Shown here: positions 1 to 12,300 of the stretch, one piece after another
How the letters are laid out: the number at the start of each line of letters is the position of its first letter
How positions within the stretch are numbered: position 1 is the first letter of the stretch
Assembly (NCBI RefSeq): GCF_000002595.2
Contig: NC_057015.1
Span: 8,859,084 to 8,923,083, forward strand
Direction of reading: 5' to 3'
Origin: Chlamydomonas reinhardtii
Taxonomy: Eukaryota; Chlorophyta; Chlorophyceae; Chlamydomonadales; Chlamydomonadaceae
DNA length: 64,000 bases
Made by a program: the position numbers and the translations under genes
Notes under the pieces: generated by a model
Database searches by the model: none
What the model was told of the DNA's origin: nothing
What the model saw: only the letters and a program-made list of their open reading frames with translations

Positions 1-717
1 TCCGCCACTGCGCCCCGCTCCACCCCTCCCGCCGCTACCCCTCCCGCCTCCGCAACCTCACCTCCACCCGCACGTCCGCCTCGTATGCGAAGCAGGTGGT
101 CTTGGCGCCCAGCGGCACACGCGCCTCCTCCACCAGCAGCCTCGCAGCAGCCAGCTCCAGCTGACCACCCGCCAGCGGCGCCGGCTGCGAAGGCTGCGCA
201 GCCGTCGCTGCCGCGGCAGCGGCGGCAGCCGCAGCCGCTGCCGCGCCCGAGGCGGCCGCCCCGTCGGCTGCCTGCGAAGTGGTAGAGGCGGCGGCAGCCG
301 CTGCGGCTGCGGCTGCGGCCGCGGCGGCGGCTGCAGCTGCTGCTGCCGGCGGCGCGGCGCTGCAGCCGTAGTGGGCCAGCAGGTGCAGGGGCATGTAGCC
401 TAGTGCGTCGCGCTCGGTCGGGTCGGCGCCCTGTGGGTGATTTGGGGGGGGGGTTACATTCATGTTTAATTTGGTGATGGGGGGGGGCGGGATCCAGGCA
501 TGGCGAGTGAGAAGGCGGTGGCATTGATTGGAGGTTGGGCGATCGGAGAGAACGTGGCAGGAACTGCGGTGCTGGTGCCAAAGAGGAGCGAACGAGAGGG
601 AAGAGGGAACCACGAGCAGTGCAGGCGCCCAACACGCCCCCATCCTGACCACCCTGACCACCCTCCCCCCCCCCCCCACCGCCGTGACCCCAGCGCCCTC
701 AAACCCCGCCGCCCTCA

Positions 718-748
<31 letters not shown>

Positions 749-1842
749 CTGCTGCAGCAGCCACCTGACGGCCTCCAGGTGCCCGGCCCGCACCGCCAGA
801 TGCAGAGCCGTGTAGCCGTCGGCGTCCTGGCATGCGGACAGGCAGGGCAGGGCAGGGGGAGGAGGGCAGGGCAGGTCAGGGGCATGACCCGGTTGGCAAC
901 CGCGTCCAGGCAAGCCCACCGGCAGGGAAGGCTGCTAAGAAAGTGTGTCAGCAGCACGGCTGGTTCGCCCTGACCATGACCTCCTATGGCCTGGCCTTGC
1001 AGCACCTTCCACGCCGCGCTGCACCTTTAAGCCGCCCGCCCTCCTTTTACGCCGCTCCTGCGCCCCACCGCCCCGCATTCGTACTTGCCATTTGACCGCT
1101 CCGTCTTACATGGGCGGCTCCCCACCTCACTCCTGCCCCTAACCTGTCCCCCGCCCGCCTGCCCCCCCGCCTGCCCCCGCTCACGTGTGCGTCCAGCAGC
1201 GCCCCTGCGCGCCTCATGGCCGCCATGAGCGGCACCGCGGCCTCAGGCGGCGCGCCGTCCATCACCGCCGGCAGCGCCACCAGCTGCAGCTGGGAGCGCA
1301 GCTCCTCCGTCTCGGCGCTGTGGGGAGGGGTTACATTCATAAGTAGTTGAGAAACTGGTAGACGGTTGGGAGCTGTGAGGAAGCGAGCGAGCGACACGCA
1401 TGCAGGTTATGTGCCCAGAGGGGCTGAAGGAGGCCGGGCGGCTCTTCCAGCACTNNNNNNNNNNNNNNNNNNNNNNNNNNNNNNNNNNNNNNNNNNNNNN
1501 NNNNNNNNNNNNNNNNNNNNNNNNNNNNNNNNNNNNNNNNNNNNNNNNNNNNNNCCTGGGGGTTTTTGGGGGGGGGGGTCCCATTCATTTTTATTTGGGG
1601 GAGGGGGGGGGGGGGGTTCCAGCCATGGCGAGTGAAAAGGGGGGGCCTTTATTTGGGGGTTGGGCATTGGGAAAAAACGGGGCAGGAATTGGGGTGCGGG
1701 TCCCAAAGGGGGGCGACCGGGGGGGAAGGGGGACCCCGGAGCGGGGGGGGGGCCCAAAACCCCCCCTTTTTGACCCCCTTGACCCCCTTCCCCCCCCCCC
1801 CCACCGCCGTGACCCCAGCGCCCTCAAACCCCGCCGCCTTCA

Positions 1843-1873
<31 letters not shown>

Positions 1874-4800
1874 CTGCTGCAGCAGCCACCTGACGGCCTC
1901 CAGGTGCCCGGCCCGCACCGCCAGATGCAGAGCCGTGTAGCCGTCGGCGTCCTGGCATGCGGACAGGCAGGGCAGGGCAGGGGGAGGAGGGCAGGGCAGG
2001 TCAGGGGCATGACCCGGTTGGCAACCGCGTCCAGGCAAGCCCACCGGCAGGGAAGGCTGCTAAGAAAGTGTGTCAGCAGCACGGCTGGTTCGCCCTGACC
2101 ATGACCTCCTATGGCCTGGCCTTGCAGCACCTTCCACGCCGCGCTGCACCTTTAAGCCGCCCGCCCTCCTTTTACGCCGCTCCTGCGCCCCACCGCCCCG
2201 CATTCGTACTTGCCATTTGACCGCTCCGTCTTACATGGGCGGCTCCCCACCTCACTCCTGCCCCTAACCTGTCCCCCGCCCGCCTGCCCCCCCGCCTGCC
2301 CCCGCTCACGTGTGCGTCCAGCAGCGCCCCTGCGCGCCTCATGGCCGCCATGAGCGGCACCGCGGCCTCAGGCGGCGCGCCGTCCATCACCGCCGGCAGC
2401 GCCACCAGCTGCAGCTGGGAGCGCAGCTCCTCCGTCTCGGCGCTGTGGGGAGGGGTTACATTCATAAGTAGTTGAGAAACTGGTAGACGGTTGGGAGCTG
2501 TGAGGAAGCGAGCGAGCGACACGCATGCAGGTTATGTGCCCAGAGGGGCTAGAAGGAGGCCGGGCGGCTGGTGCCCTCTCATGTCATGTGCAAGGACAAG
2601 CCGCAGGCGGCAACCCGTGCTCCTTCCAGCTTCGCACCTGGCCGGGGCGCGGATGGCAACGCGGTAGTTGCACTGCACGCAGGGGCAGCCCGCCTGCACA
2701 CGCGGGCACACGCGGAAATGCGACGGCAGTCGTCAATAGGCGTGGGACGAAGCGGCAAGGCCCGCCGACAAGAGCTCATGCCACCCTAAGCCCGCTGACC
2801 CACATTCCGCCGCCTCCCCACTCCCACGTCCCCCGCCTGCCGGACGGCTACCCCCCCCCCCGTCTCCCTGGCCCAGCCCCTTCCTCCTGCCGGCGCGCTC
2901 ACCACCTCGCTCCGCTCCAGGCGCTGGCTGACGTGCACCAGACGGCGATACGTGTCCGCCTGCGCCGCCTGCAGCTCCGCAAACACCGGGTCCGCAGCAA
3001 GCAGAGCCTGCGGGGTGTGTGTGAGGGGGTTACATTCATGACCAGTTAAGGGGGGTTACATTCATGATTACAAAAGAAGTGAAGGGCGGGCCCTACTAGT
3101 AAAGGGGGGGTCCATGCATGATTGACTTATGACGAGGAGATGAAGACGAGTCGAGGGGGGAGCACATAAACATGGGCGTGTTGGATCCACACGGGATGGA
3201 GCAGGTCCACACGAGGGGGAGGGGCGTGGGGGCGGGGCCACGGCAACATCAAGCGGCCGGCGGGGCAGGGGGGCGGCGCGAGCAGCGACGAAAGATGGCA
3301 GTCGGGTGGAACACCAGCCGCATCGTTCTCTGCATTCATTATTTTCAAGGTTTCCCCGCTCAAACCCCTGAAAGATTTGCTCCTGCCCTGTCGCCCCTCA
3401 CCTCAAGCACCTCCACGTCCCCCCGCTCAATAGCGGTGTGGTACGCCGTGCCGCCGCCGCCTCCTCCTGCTGCTGCTGCCCCGCCGCCGCCACCTCCGCT
3501 GCCGCCTGCGCCCGGGCCTCCTCCTCCGCCTGCCCCGGCTGCGTCGTCCGGTGCTGCTGTGTAGGGGCAGGCCCCCGCCGCCAGCAGCTGCCGCACCACC
3601 CCCAGGTCGCCCACCTCCACCGCGTGACTCAGACACAAGTAGCCAGCCACAGCCTGAGAGCCAAGGTAAGAATGACAGGGAGACAGTCAGAAGTGGGGTA
3701 GGTTCGTGGGTTACGGAGATTCCGTAACAGGTACAATGGCGACGACATTGCGTAGTGTAAGCCGGGAACAGAGGAACAGCGCGGCAGGCGCACGCACCGG
3801 CGGGAGGCCTGCCGCCGCCACTGCTGCCGCCCGCTCCGCCGCCGCGCGCTCCGCCGCCGCTGCGGAGGGCGACAGCGCAGCCGCCGCCGCGGCCGCCATG
3901 ACGCCGGGCGTGGCAAACACCCAGTCCGCGGCGCGCGCCCCAGCGTCCAGCAGCAGCTGCACACAGCCCGCCTGTGCGTGTTCCACCTGTATGTGTTGGC
4001 AAGTTGGTAAAAGGGCATGCTGGTGGGCGGTTTGGCGAAAGGGGAACAGACCCACATCCGACAAACCCAAACCCAGTTAGCGGTATAGAGCTACCCTCAC
4101 ATTCCCCCCACAAGGCGCCAACGCCTACGCATGTGGCATGGAACACGCATGCATGCTGGTGCGTGCGCCTCACCGCGAACCACAGCGCGGGCAACCCGAA
4201 CTTGTCACACACGTTGGGGTCGTCCACCCGCCGCTCCAGCAGCAGCTGCGGCACGGGGCGCAAGCAGGCAGGAACAGGACAGGACAGTCAGGTCACTGGT
4301 ATGAACAAAGAGTGTGTCCCCAGACCTGCCCTACGGTAACATCACTCTCGCCCGCCCCGCACAAAACCGACTTCGCAAGCGCTGCCCCAAGGCGCTGCCC
4401 CATAGCTCCCGTGGTGCCGCACCTGCAGCACCGCCGCATGCCCGTTGGCCGCTGCAATGCCCAGCGGCATCAGCATCGGCGGCCGCAGCACCTCGCCACA
4501 GCCCCCGGCACCGCAGCCGCTGCACCGCCCCTCCCGGCCGTCACTGCTGCTCCGACGCCCCTGCTCCTGCAGCCCATGGGGCGCTCCTGCTCCTGCTCCT
4601 GCTGCTCCTGCCGTTGATGTCGCTGGCGGCGTCATGGTGCGGCGCGCGTGTGGCGCCGGCACCTGCTGCTCGTCCAGCGGCGGCAGGCCGCCCGCCGCCA
4701 GCGCCGCCTCCACCAGACCCACATCGCCGTACAGTGCGCCGCGAGCCATCAGGCAGGCGGCGCACGCCGCCGCCCCATGACTGCCGCTGCCACTGCCGCT

Positions 4801-7136
4801 ACTGCCAGTGGCACTGCCGCTACTGCTGCTACTGCCGCCGCCGCACAGGTTGAGCAGCGCCACCACGGACTGGTCGCACATGCCCAGCTCTGCGGGGCTG
4901 GCGGCAGCCGACACCACCCGGTTCAGCCACAGCAGGTGCAGCGCCTGGCCCTGGGGCTCAGCCAGCGGCCCGGCGGCCGCCGACTCCGCCGCGGCAACCA
5001 ACGCCGCCACCGCGCCGGGCACCTCCTCCTCGGCCTTGCCAGCGACCGCCCTTTGATGCAGTGGGAGCGCCTGCGGCTGCACGCCCGCCAGCGCGGAACC
5101 CAGTGGCGCCGTAGTCGCATTAGCATTGTCACCGGCCCGGTCGCCACTGCCGCCACCGCCACCAGCCGCTGCCAGGCCGAGGCTGCTGTCGCTGTCGCCC
5201 GGGCTGCCCCCCGCCAGGCTGCAGCTGCCGGCAATGCCGTGCACGCCGACGCCGCTGCCAGGGTCGCTGCCCAAGCTGCTAGGCGTGGAGCCGGCGCCGG
5301 AGGCGGGCGCGGCCGCGGAGGAGGATGCCGCGGTGGACCCAGACCCAGAGGTGGAGCCGGACCCGCCCAATAGCCGCAGCATGCGGGAGCCACCGCCGCG
5401 GAGCCATTCCATGTGCCGGCACCAGGAGCCGCCGCCGCAGCCGGGCGCCGGCTGCTGCGGCGACGTGGAGTCGCCCGACCCAGATGCCTTGTCAGCCGGC
5501 AGCGGCACCGGTACCGGCGCAGACGCGCGAGCGGCCACCGCCGCCACCGCCGTCACGCCCGCGCCTGGCGTGTCCCCCTTCCCGTCCCCTGGGGCCGCTC
5601 CTGCGCCTGCCACCGCCAAAGCGTCATCGCCCTCCGCCGCGCCCACTGGAATCGCCACCACGGTCACGTCTGCAGACGCTTGCCTGCTGCAGGCGCCCGC
5701 CCCGCGCTCCCCAAGCGCCTGCCCCTGTCCCGGCCCAGCCGCGCCCGGCCCCTCCGAGCCGCCGGCGCCCGGCGGTGCACCCGGCGCCTGCCCCTGCCGC
5801 AGCCCCATCCAGGCGGCGAACACGTCCAGGCTCACGGACAGGGGCGTGTCGGCGTCGTGGATGAAGGGAACGGGCGGGCAGCCGTCCGGCGGCGGCGCCG
5901 CCATGCCGTGTGTGTGGGCGGCGTCGGACATGGCCAGGTGCCAGTACAGAGGCAGCCAGTCCGGCTCCTCGCCCAGCAGCCCGCCTGGTGTTGTGGGTGC
6001 TGATGCGGTGGGTGCTGACGTGGAGGCTGTGGCTGGTGTGGTTGCTATTGCGGTGGAGGAGGCTGCGGCGGCGGCCGTGGGGCTGCTGACTGAGTGGGCT
6101 TCGTGATCAGGGGATTCGGTCAGGTCGGCCACCGCGTGCGACTGCGGGCCACTGGAGGTGGAAGCAGCTAGCAGCGCCGCAGAGGCAGAAGCGGGCGCTG
6201 CCGCAGCCGACGCCGTGTTGGCAGCAGCGGCAGCGGCAGCGACTGCTGCCGCCGCAGCTGCTGCAGCTGCTGTTGCCATGTCGCGGGCGCATGCGGCGCA
6301 GCCCGCATCCGCACAGCGCCGCCGCTGCGCTGCAGCAACGGCGCCGCAGCCGCCCGCCCGCTTCCAGTACTCCTCCCACAGCACCTTGTACGGCAGCAGG
6401 TGCAGCAGCACCGGCTCATCATCCCCCTGGCCCCCACCGCCGCCCCCGCCGGCGCCGGCACTGGCGCTGGCACCATTTGGTGTGCCAAGGCCGACGCTGT
6501 TCGGGCTGGGGCTGCTGGGGCTAGTGCTGCTGGAGCTGCACGCAGTTGCCAGGCTGCTGTCAAGCGGCAGCTCCCGGAGGTCGGCTGCATACAGGCTCAC
6601 CTCCTCCTGCAGAAGAAGCGAAAACAAACGCAGGAAATGTACAGCGCTGCCCACAGCAACCGGGGATCATTTGACACAAGCAGCTCTGCATCACCTCTCC
6701 GTCCGCTTTCGCAGGCGGTGGAGAATTCCTGCGTGCACCATGTTGACAAGTGGCCGGAGCCGCGGCCCCACCCACCTCCGGTATGGACCCGCAGGCGATG
6801 CCCAGCCGCTGGCACGCCTGCGTCACCACCTCCACCAGGCGCTGGGAGGTCGGCACCCCCTCCAGCAGCGCCGTCCGCCCCGGCCACGGCGACTTCACCA
6901 GCACAGATCGCATCGCTCCAGCCTGGCTAGTCACCTGCGCGGGAGGCGCGAGGGAGGGTGTGAACCGGTTCGGCTCGGGTGCGACCAGTGCGGGGCGGTA
7001 TTTAGCTCGCCGTGCAACTTCCGGTCCCCGACCGCCTTAGCGGGCCCTATCGTGCGTTCGAAATTGTCGTGAACGTGGGCCGTTGAAGCGCGCCAGGCCT
7101 ACCTGAACTGCCGCAACTCCCGCCTCCGCTACCATG
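1..7136 (-). CDS. Ankyrin-repeat protein, 3' end beyond window
   Basis: Multi-exon gene read right to left. Phase-consistent exons: 7104-7136 (start ATG, MVAEAGVAAVQ), 6776-6934, 4423-6606, 4174-4245, 3798-3986, 3402-3653, 2903-3007, 2638-2693, 2310-2442, 1874-1951, then 62-430; an intron follows and the gene leaves the window. Ankyrin-type helices are visible in DADGYTALHLAVRAGHLEAV (1874-1951), DALGYMPLHLLAHYGC (62-430), the LLLERRVDDPNVCDKFGLPA exon and the LCLSHAVEVGDLGVV exon. Such repeats normally bind other proteins. The 728-codon third exon is mostly Ala/Ser/Gly low complexity with short conserved islands (LLPYKVLWEEYWKRAG, PDWLPLYWHLAMSD). No catalytic domain is seen. Exons at 1185-1317 and 749-826 are exact repeats of 2310-2442 and 1874-1951 and belong to a false duplication; they were left out. 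Function unknown beyond protein binding. Confidence 0.8.
430..1454. repeat. Left copy of duplication flanking the gap (likely artefact)
   Basis: This segment matches 1555-2569 at a constant offset of 1,125 bases. Agreement is essentially perfect from about 670 to 1443. The last 11 bases before the N run then depart from the right copy, as expected for the poor end of a contig. It contains two coding exons of the ankyrin gene (1185-1317 and 749-826) that also occur in the right copy. The pair totals 211 nt, not a multiple of three, so including both copies would break the reading frame. Confidence 0.85.
1455..1554. other. Assembly gap, 100 N
   Basis: A run of exactly 100 N, the conventional size for a gap of unknown length. 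It lies inside the ankyrin gene, and the sequence on each side is the same genomic segment given twice. Confidence 0.99.
1555..2569. repeat. Right copy of duplication flanking the gap
   Basis: Equivalent to 430-1443. From 1555 to about 1795 it differs from the left copy at many sites, mostly as bases smeared into neighbouring G, C, A or T runs. From about 1795 onward it is identical. A sharp change from heavy mismatch to none, abutting the gap, is the signature of unreliable base calls at a read end rather than of divergence. This copy continues correctly into the upstream part of the gene, so its exons (1874-1951, 2310-2442) are the ones kept in the model. Confidence 0.85.
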
Positions 7137-9317
7137 CTTTCGCGCCTTTCCAAACGCGTGCGCACAGACCTCCTCGCTGCAGATATGGCTCCAGATACAG
7201 TTGAATTGCATGAAACCAGCGGGCGCGGACCGAACTGCGCGTTCTTGGCGCCCCAAAGGCCAGGTAGCCCGACACGACCGTCAAGGTCCCGGCCTGGCTT
7301 CTTATCTCAGCAAGTTCGCAGCAGTACACTTCCCAGGATTTCGTGCAGGCGGAGAGAGACTCAAGCGGTGACAAGCCCGCGGCGAGCGCGACAACAGTCT
7401 GCCAGCCCTGGTCTGAGCTCAGTACGCAAGTGTTTGAGCTTCATAGGCTACATCAGGTTTGTCGTCAAGCCTCCTGCCCGAGTCAGAACGCGAAGGCCCA
7501 GGAATTCAGATTCGGATTGGAAGCCCTTGTATCCTCGTTGACTGCTCGCTCATGTGCAAAGGACCTTTTGTTATTTACAGTGACCCAGCAATGCTCGTCG
7601 CAGCGGCCCCCGCGCCCGAAAACTTTTGCGCGCGCACGCATGGGAGCAAACCACAAGGGCCCCCGTCCCGTGTTGAACCTGAACCTGACCCGTCCCGCTC
7701 CGTTCGCGCCCTCCCTCCATTCCCTTTCCTTACGGAGTCCCGCTTCCTCCCTTACCAGTGTACCTGCGCTATGAGACCACTGCCTGACTGCTGCGGCCTC
7801 AGGCTCGTGGTTGCAGCCCCTCCAGCCACCGCCTGAGCCATAGCGCGGCTCTTCTGCCTTGGGGCAGCTTGGAGGCCTTGGGGTCGCGCGGCTGGCCCCC
7901 GCGGCTGGCCCTTCCCATTTAATCTGGCCTGAGAGTGTGCGCCAACCGCCTGACAGCTGTAGGGGGAAGCGGGGGCTGTGCAATCAGTCATTCCACGGCG
8001 TTACACACGCGGGCGCGCACCGCCGTCCGCCAGTACCAGACACATGCTCGCGTGCCGCACCTTCGCCAGCCTCCCCCGGTTCCCACGTCCCTAGCCTGTC
8101 CTCACCACGAGTCGCGCCTCAAATGACTAAGCCTGCAACTCCGCGGCAGCGCAATGGTCGCGCCCCACGAGGACCCCCAAAAAGAGTACATTCCAACGAC
8201 CCGGCTTGCGGGCATGCGCGTCGCCAGCACCTTCTGTCCACACCTGCCAACGCAAATACGTCGCTCAGCACACAAACCTGCCTGCTCAACTCGATCCACG
8301 CAGCCGGCGTACTTCCAGCCATGCAGTTGGATTGGGCACTGCCAATGCGCCACAGCCCAATGGTGCGGCTTCAGGTGCACATGACAGTGCACGAACACGC
8401 AAAGCCCAACCGGCCTTCAAACGGAGGTTGATCTGCATCCTTCCAGCCATCTCCCGTGGGCGGGAGGTAATCTACAGGACCCTAATCTACAGCCGCTCGA
8501 CTTCTCAAGTAATGATAAGATACACCTCTTCGCTCTTGTACAGGACCTTAGCCCTAAAGCGCCCGAATGAACGGTGCGGCCTGGGACCTACAGGTACACC
8601 TCTCGGAACCCCATCAAAGACGAACGAAACAGAAATGTGGTACCGTACTCGTCATCCGTGTGGATCCCGGACATCGCTTGTAAAGCCTGGACAAGCGCAC
8701 TTTGAGGAACGCGATGCACCCATGCTCCTTAGATAACCTGCGGCAGCAATCCCGCCTTGCGAGCAGATGGAACGTCATATTGCCCACGCCTCGCTTAACC
8801 CCCATCTCCAGGCCCGCATGCACAGGTTCTCGTTTTGGGGTCACCGCACATGCAGTCATGTAGCCATCCTGCGCCGTGCCCTGCAGGCTCCGGCGCCAGC
8901 AAGCCAGGCCGACCACCCATCCAAGGGCACAGCCGCGCACCGAGCGGCACAAGGTAAATCATGTTGCCGCAGGTCCCACCACCAACTCAACGGCTTCGTC
9001 AGACAGACTTCGACTGACGCGCCTGCCGCGCCCTGCTTCAGAAAACGGGCTACGGCCGTGTCTGCTCACCGCCGTCGGTCAGATAACACCCCGGATCGCG
9101 TGTACCACAAAACTTGATGCCAGCATCCTTACGGTGACGCAGCTTGTCAGGCAGCCAGCCAATCAGCCAGCCAGCCAGCCAGCGCATCCCTGCCGTGACC
9201 ACCAAGGCTGCCGCCGCCAGCCCGCGAACCCCTGTCTGTCGTCGCATCCCAGCTCCGCCACCCATCTACCCATGTAAGCTCCCTCCAAATACCCGACTTC
9301 ACCAGCCTCCCCTCGGC
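7137..9317. other. Intergenic: ankyrin promoter and Pumilio 3' UTR
   Basis: About 2.2 kb between two minus-strand genes. The low-coordinate side holds the ankyrin gene's promoter and 5' leader, the high side the Pumilio 3' UTR. Open frames occur on both strands but lack domain-like sequence or paired splice sites. A TGTAA on the minus strand at 8001-8005 lies 1.3 kb past the Pumilio stop and could be its poly(A) signal, though that is far. A short CAGC run lies at 9151-9183. Confidence 0.6.
9151..9183. repeat. CAGC/CCAG microsatellite
   Basis: Imperfect tetranucleotide run of GCAGCCAGCC type with one AAT interruption, in the presumed Pumilio 3' UTR. Confidence 0.8.
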
Positions 9318-12300
9318 CTAAACCTTGCCGTTGATGCGCTGCACGATGCGCTTGCCGTGCGGCGTGCCGCGCAGCGTGGGCAGGTAGGGCTTGATGGCCT
9401 CCACCAGCAGGCCGTGCGTGGTGCCGCTGGTCACGGACAGCGCCGACTGGATCACGTAGTTGCCGTAGCCGTCCTGGCAGGTGACGGGCAAGGGTGGCAG
9501 GCGAGGCAGGCAGAAAGTAGGACAAGGCGAAATACTAGGCAAGATTGCAACGTTGGCTCTAGTCACTTCGGAGCATCCATGTGCAAGCTTTTCGCGCTGG
9601 GTAGGCGGACAGCGACCCAGCATACCCACGCCCACGCCACGCGCTTACTCTGCGCTTCCTCCACTCCCCCCCCCCAAAAATACCATCCGCCAGCCTGTCT
9701 CACCTGCAGCAGCCGCGACAGGTTGTTGGGCTGGATGAGCTCGCGCACGATCAGCTCGCGCTCCGCGTCCAGCCCGCCCAGCTTGAGGCAGCGCTCCACC
9801 ACGTTGCTGCTGAACTTCTGCAGGCTCAGGCTGCAGAAGGAGCCGCGCAGCGCCACCACCACCGCCGCGCACGAGTCCAGGTGGCCCAGCTCCAGAACGT
9901 ACTGCACCACGTAGTTGCCGAATGCGTCCTGCGGGCGAGGCGTACGGGTGTGTGGCGTTTCGGTGGTTAGCCAGCATGGGGACTCGAGCCCATTTCGGGG
10001 GACAGTGAGGTTGCGGCTGCTCGCTTCGTCGCATGCCCAGAGAATCCCGTCCGACGCTTGCGGTAAAATTCCGTACCGTACGCCGCTTCCCCTTCCAGAC
10101 ACCCGCCGCATGAGCAGGGCCGCATGGTACACGGCACGGCACGGCACGGCACGCTAGGCGCAACGCGCAGGCCGGTGCGGCTCACCTGGCTGAGCACCAG
10201 CGCGTGCCTGGCCACCTCCATCACCAGCGCCTGCTTCTGCCCGGGCGTGGCGAAGTCGATGCAGCGCTGCAGCACGCAGCAGCCGTGCCGGTGCGTGGCC
10301 ACCTCCACGCAGCAGGCCACAGCAGCGTCGTAGATGAACTGGCTGTCCTCGGGGCCCAGGCGCTGCAGGCAGCGCTGCACCACGTGGTTGCCGTTCAGGT
10401 CCTTGATCAGAGACACCTGGGGAGGGGAGAGCGAGGCAGGAGGAGGGGCGGAAGGAGAGGCAGAAGGAGGAAGCAGGCGGGGGATAAGGAGGAGGATATG
10501 GGAAGGAGGAGTAAAGCAAGTGGCGGAAGCAGGCAAGGGCAGACAGGCGCTAGTAGACACGGCATGCGCGAGCCGCAGTGGACATTAGATAGCAGCGGAC
10601 AGATGCACATCGCCGCGCATGGAGAGCTCCAGTCCTCCATAACCTATGCCTGCACGCGCCCGCAGCCACTCGTGCACCCACCACGCCAGGCCGCAGCGCC
10701 TCGATGGCTATGGCCCGCTGCTCGCGGCTGGACAGTGTCTCAATCAGCTTCTGCACCGCGCGCGTGCCGTGCGTGTTGAGCGCCACGCTGACCAGCTCGC
10801 CGCGCTCAGCCACCCTCTTCAGCACCTGCAGGAGCCACGCGTGGTTGTAACTGTAAGCGTGCTGGTCGAGGAGTCGGAACGTGTTGCTCAGAAAGTGCAT
10901 GCCGTGAACACCCAATCCCAGCGCCAGGAAACATCGCTTGTCAGCATCAGCGCGCCCGACGCCACCTTGCGTCTCACGCGCACACTGCTCACGCAACCAG
11001 CCGAGCTGGCGGCACTGCCGTGCTCTGCAGCCCGCCCACCATTGCCCCGCACCTCCCATGATCGCCCCGCACCCTGTCCCCGCTCACCTCCAGCCGCTGC
11101 TGCTCGCTGCACCTGTCCAGCAGCTTCTGCACCAGGTAGTTTCCAAAGGGGTCCACCATGAGCTCCACGATGTTGTCCAGCACCTCCGGGAACACCTTCT
11201 CCACAGCCGCCGCGCCGCCCTCGTCGAACTTACGCTGCAGGTACCTGCGTGACCACGGAGCCGTTGACGCAACGCGTCCAGCGTCAGCACCAGGACGTGC
11301 CATGTGCGGCGGCGTGACGCACCCTCACACTGTCCCTGTCTCCTCCAGGGCGACAGCAACACTTGCTCGTACCCTACCATGTCACGTAATCATGTCGCCT
11401 AGCCCTTCCTTATACACTCCCAATCCGTGCACGCATCACGCCAGCGACTGCCCTCCCTCCGCCAGCCCCACCTGCAGCCGTTCTGGTCCTGCGCCACGGT
11501 CATGAGCTGCCCCACCACATCGTCCAGGCTGGCGTACTTCTGCGCAATGGCCGCCATGCCCTCGTGCTCGTGGTCCCGGTCCCGGTGGTCGCGGTCGTGC
11601 CGGTCGCCGCCCGCACCACCGCTCGAGTGGCCGCCGCCGCCGCCGCCGTGGTGCCGGTCATGCCGGTCGCCGTGCCGGTCCCCGGAGCGGTGGTGGTCCC
11701 GGTCCCGGTGGTGCCCGTCCCGCCGGTCCCGTCCGTGCCCGTCCCGCCCGTGCCCGTCGCGGTCGCGGCCATCACGGTCCCGGCCGTCCCGGCCGCCGCG
11801 GCCGTCATAGCTGGGGCCGCGCCCATCGCGGCCGCCCGGCCCGCCCGGCCCGCCGCGGTGGTGGCCGTCGCGGTGGTCGCGGCCACCGGGTCCGTCGCGC
11901 CCGCCGCGCATCATGCCCTTGGGCCCGCCCATGCCGCCGCCCATGCCGCCGTCCATGTCCGGGCCGCCGTGTCCGGGCCCGCCAAGGCGCATGCCCTGAA
12001 GCCCCGGGCCTCCTAGCCCTCCGCCCGGACCTGTCGTACATCGGGGCACAGGTATTGCCATGCGCACAATGATGGGTTGGGACAAGGCCACTCTTCGCCA
12101 AATCGCATGATCACCATGACCCCACTAAGGCACCATCAATAGCAAGTATACGACACATAGCGCACCCCCACCTGCTGCCGCCGCTGCTGCTGCCGCGGCC
12201 GCTGCTGCCGCTGCCGCCGCAGCTGCCGCGGCGGAGGCGTTGCCCGCAAAGAAGCCGCCGCCCGGCATGAACTGCCCGGTCAGCGGGTTCACTGCAGCAC

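Noticed and set aside
749-1317. Extra exons of the ankyrin gene
   Set aside because: Exact repeats of 1874-2442 next to the gap; including them breaks the frame, so they were treated as part of the false duplication.
5126-6106. 326-codon plus frame opposite the ankyrin gene
   Set aside because: Antisense shadow of the 728-codon exon; high GC keeps opposite frames open.
7483-7983. 166-codon minus frame in the 7-9 kb intergenic stretch
   Set aside because: No domain, no acceptable splice sites and a mixed composition.
10130-10155. CGGCA repeats as a possible protein-binding array
   Set aside because: Short pentanucleotide run in a Pumilio intron; slippage explains it.
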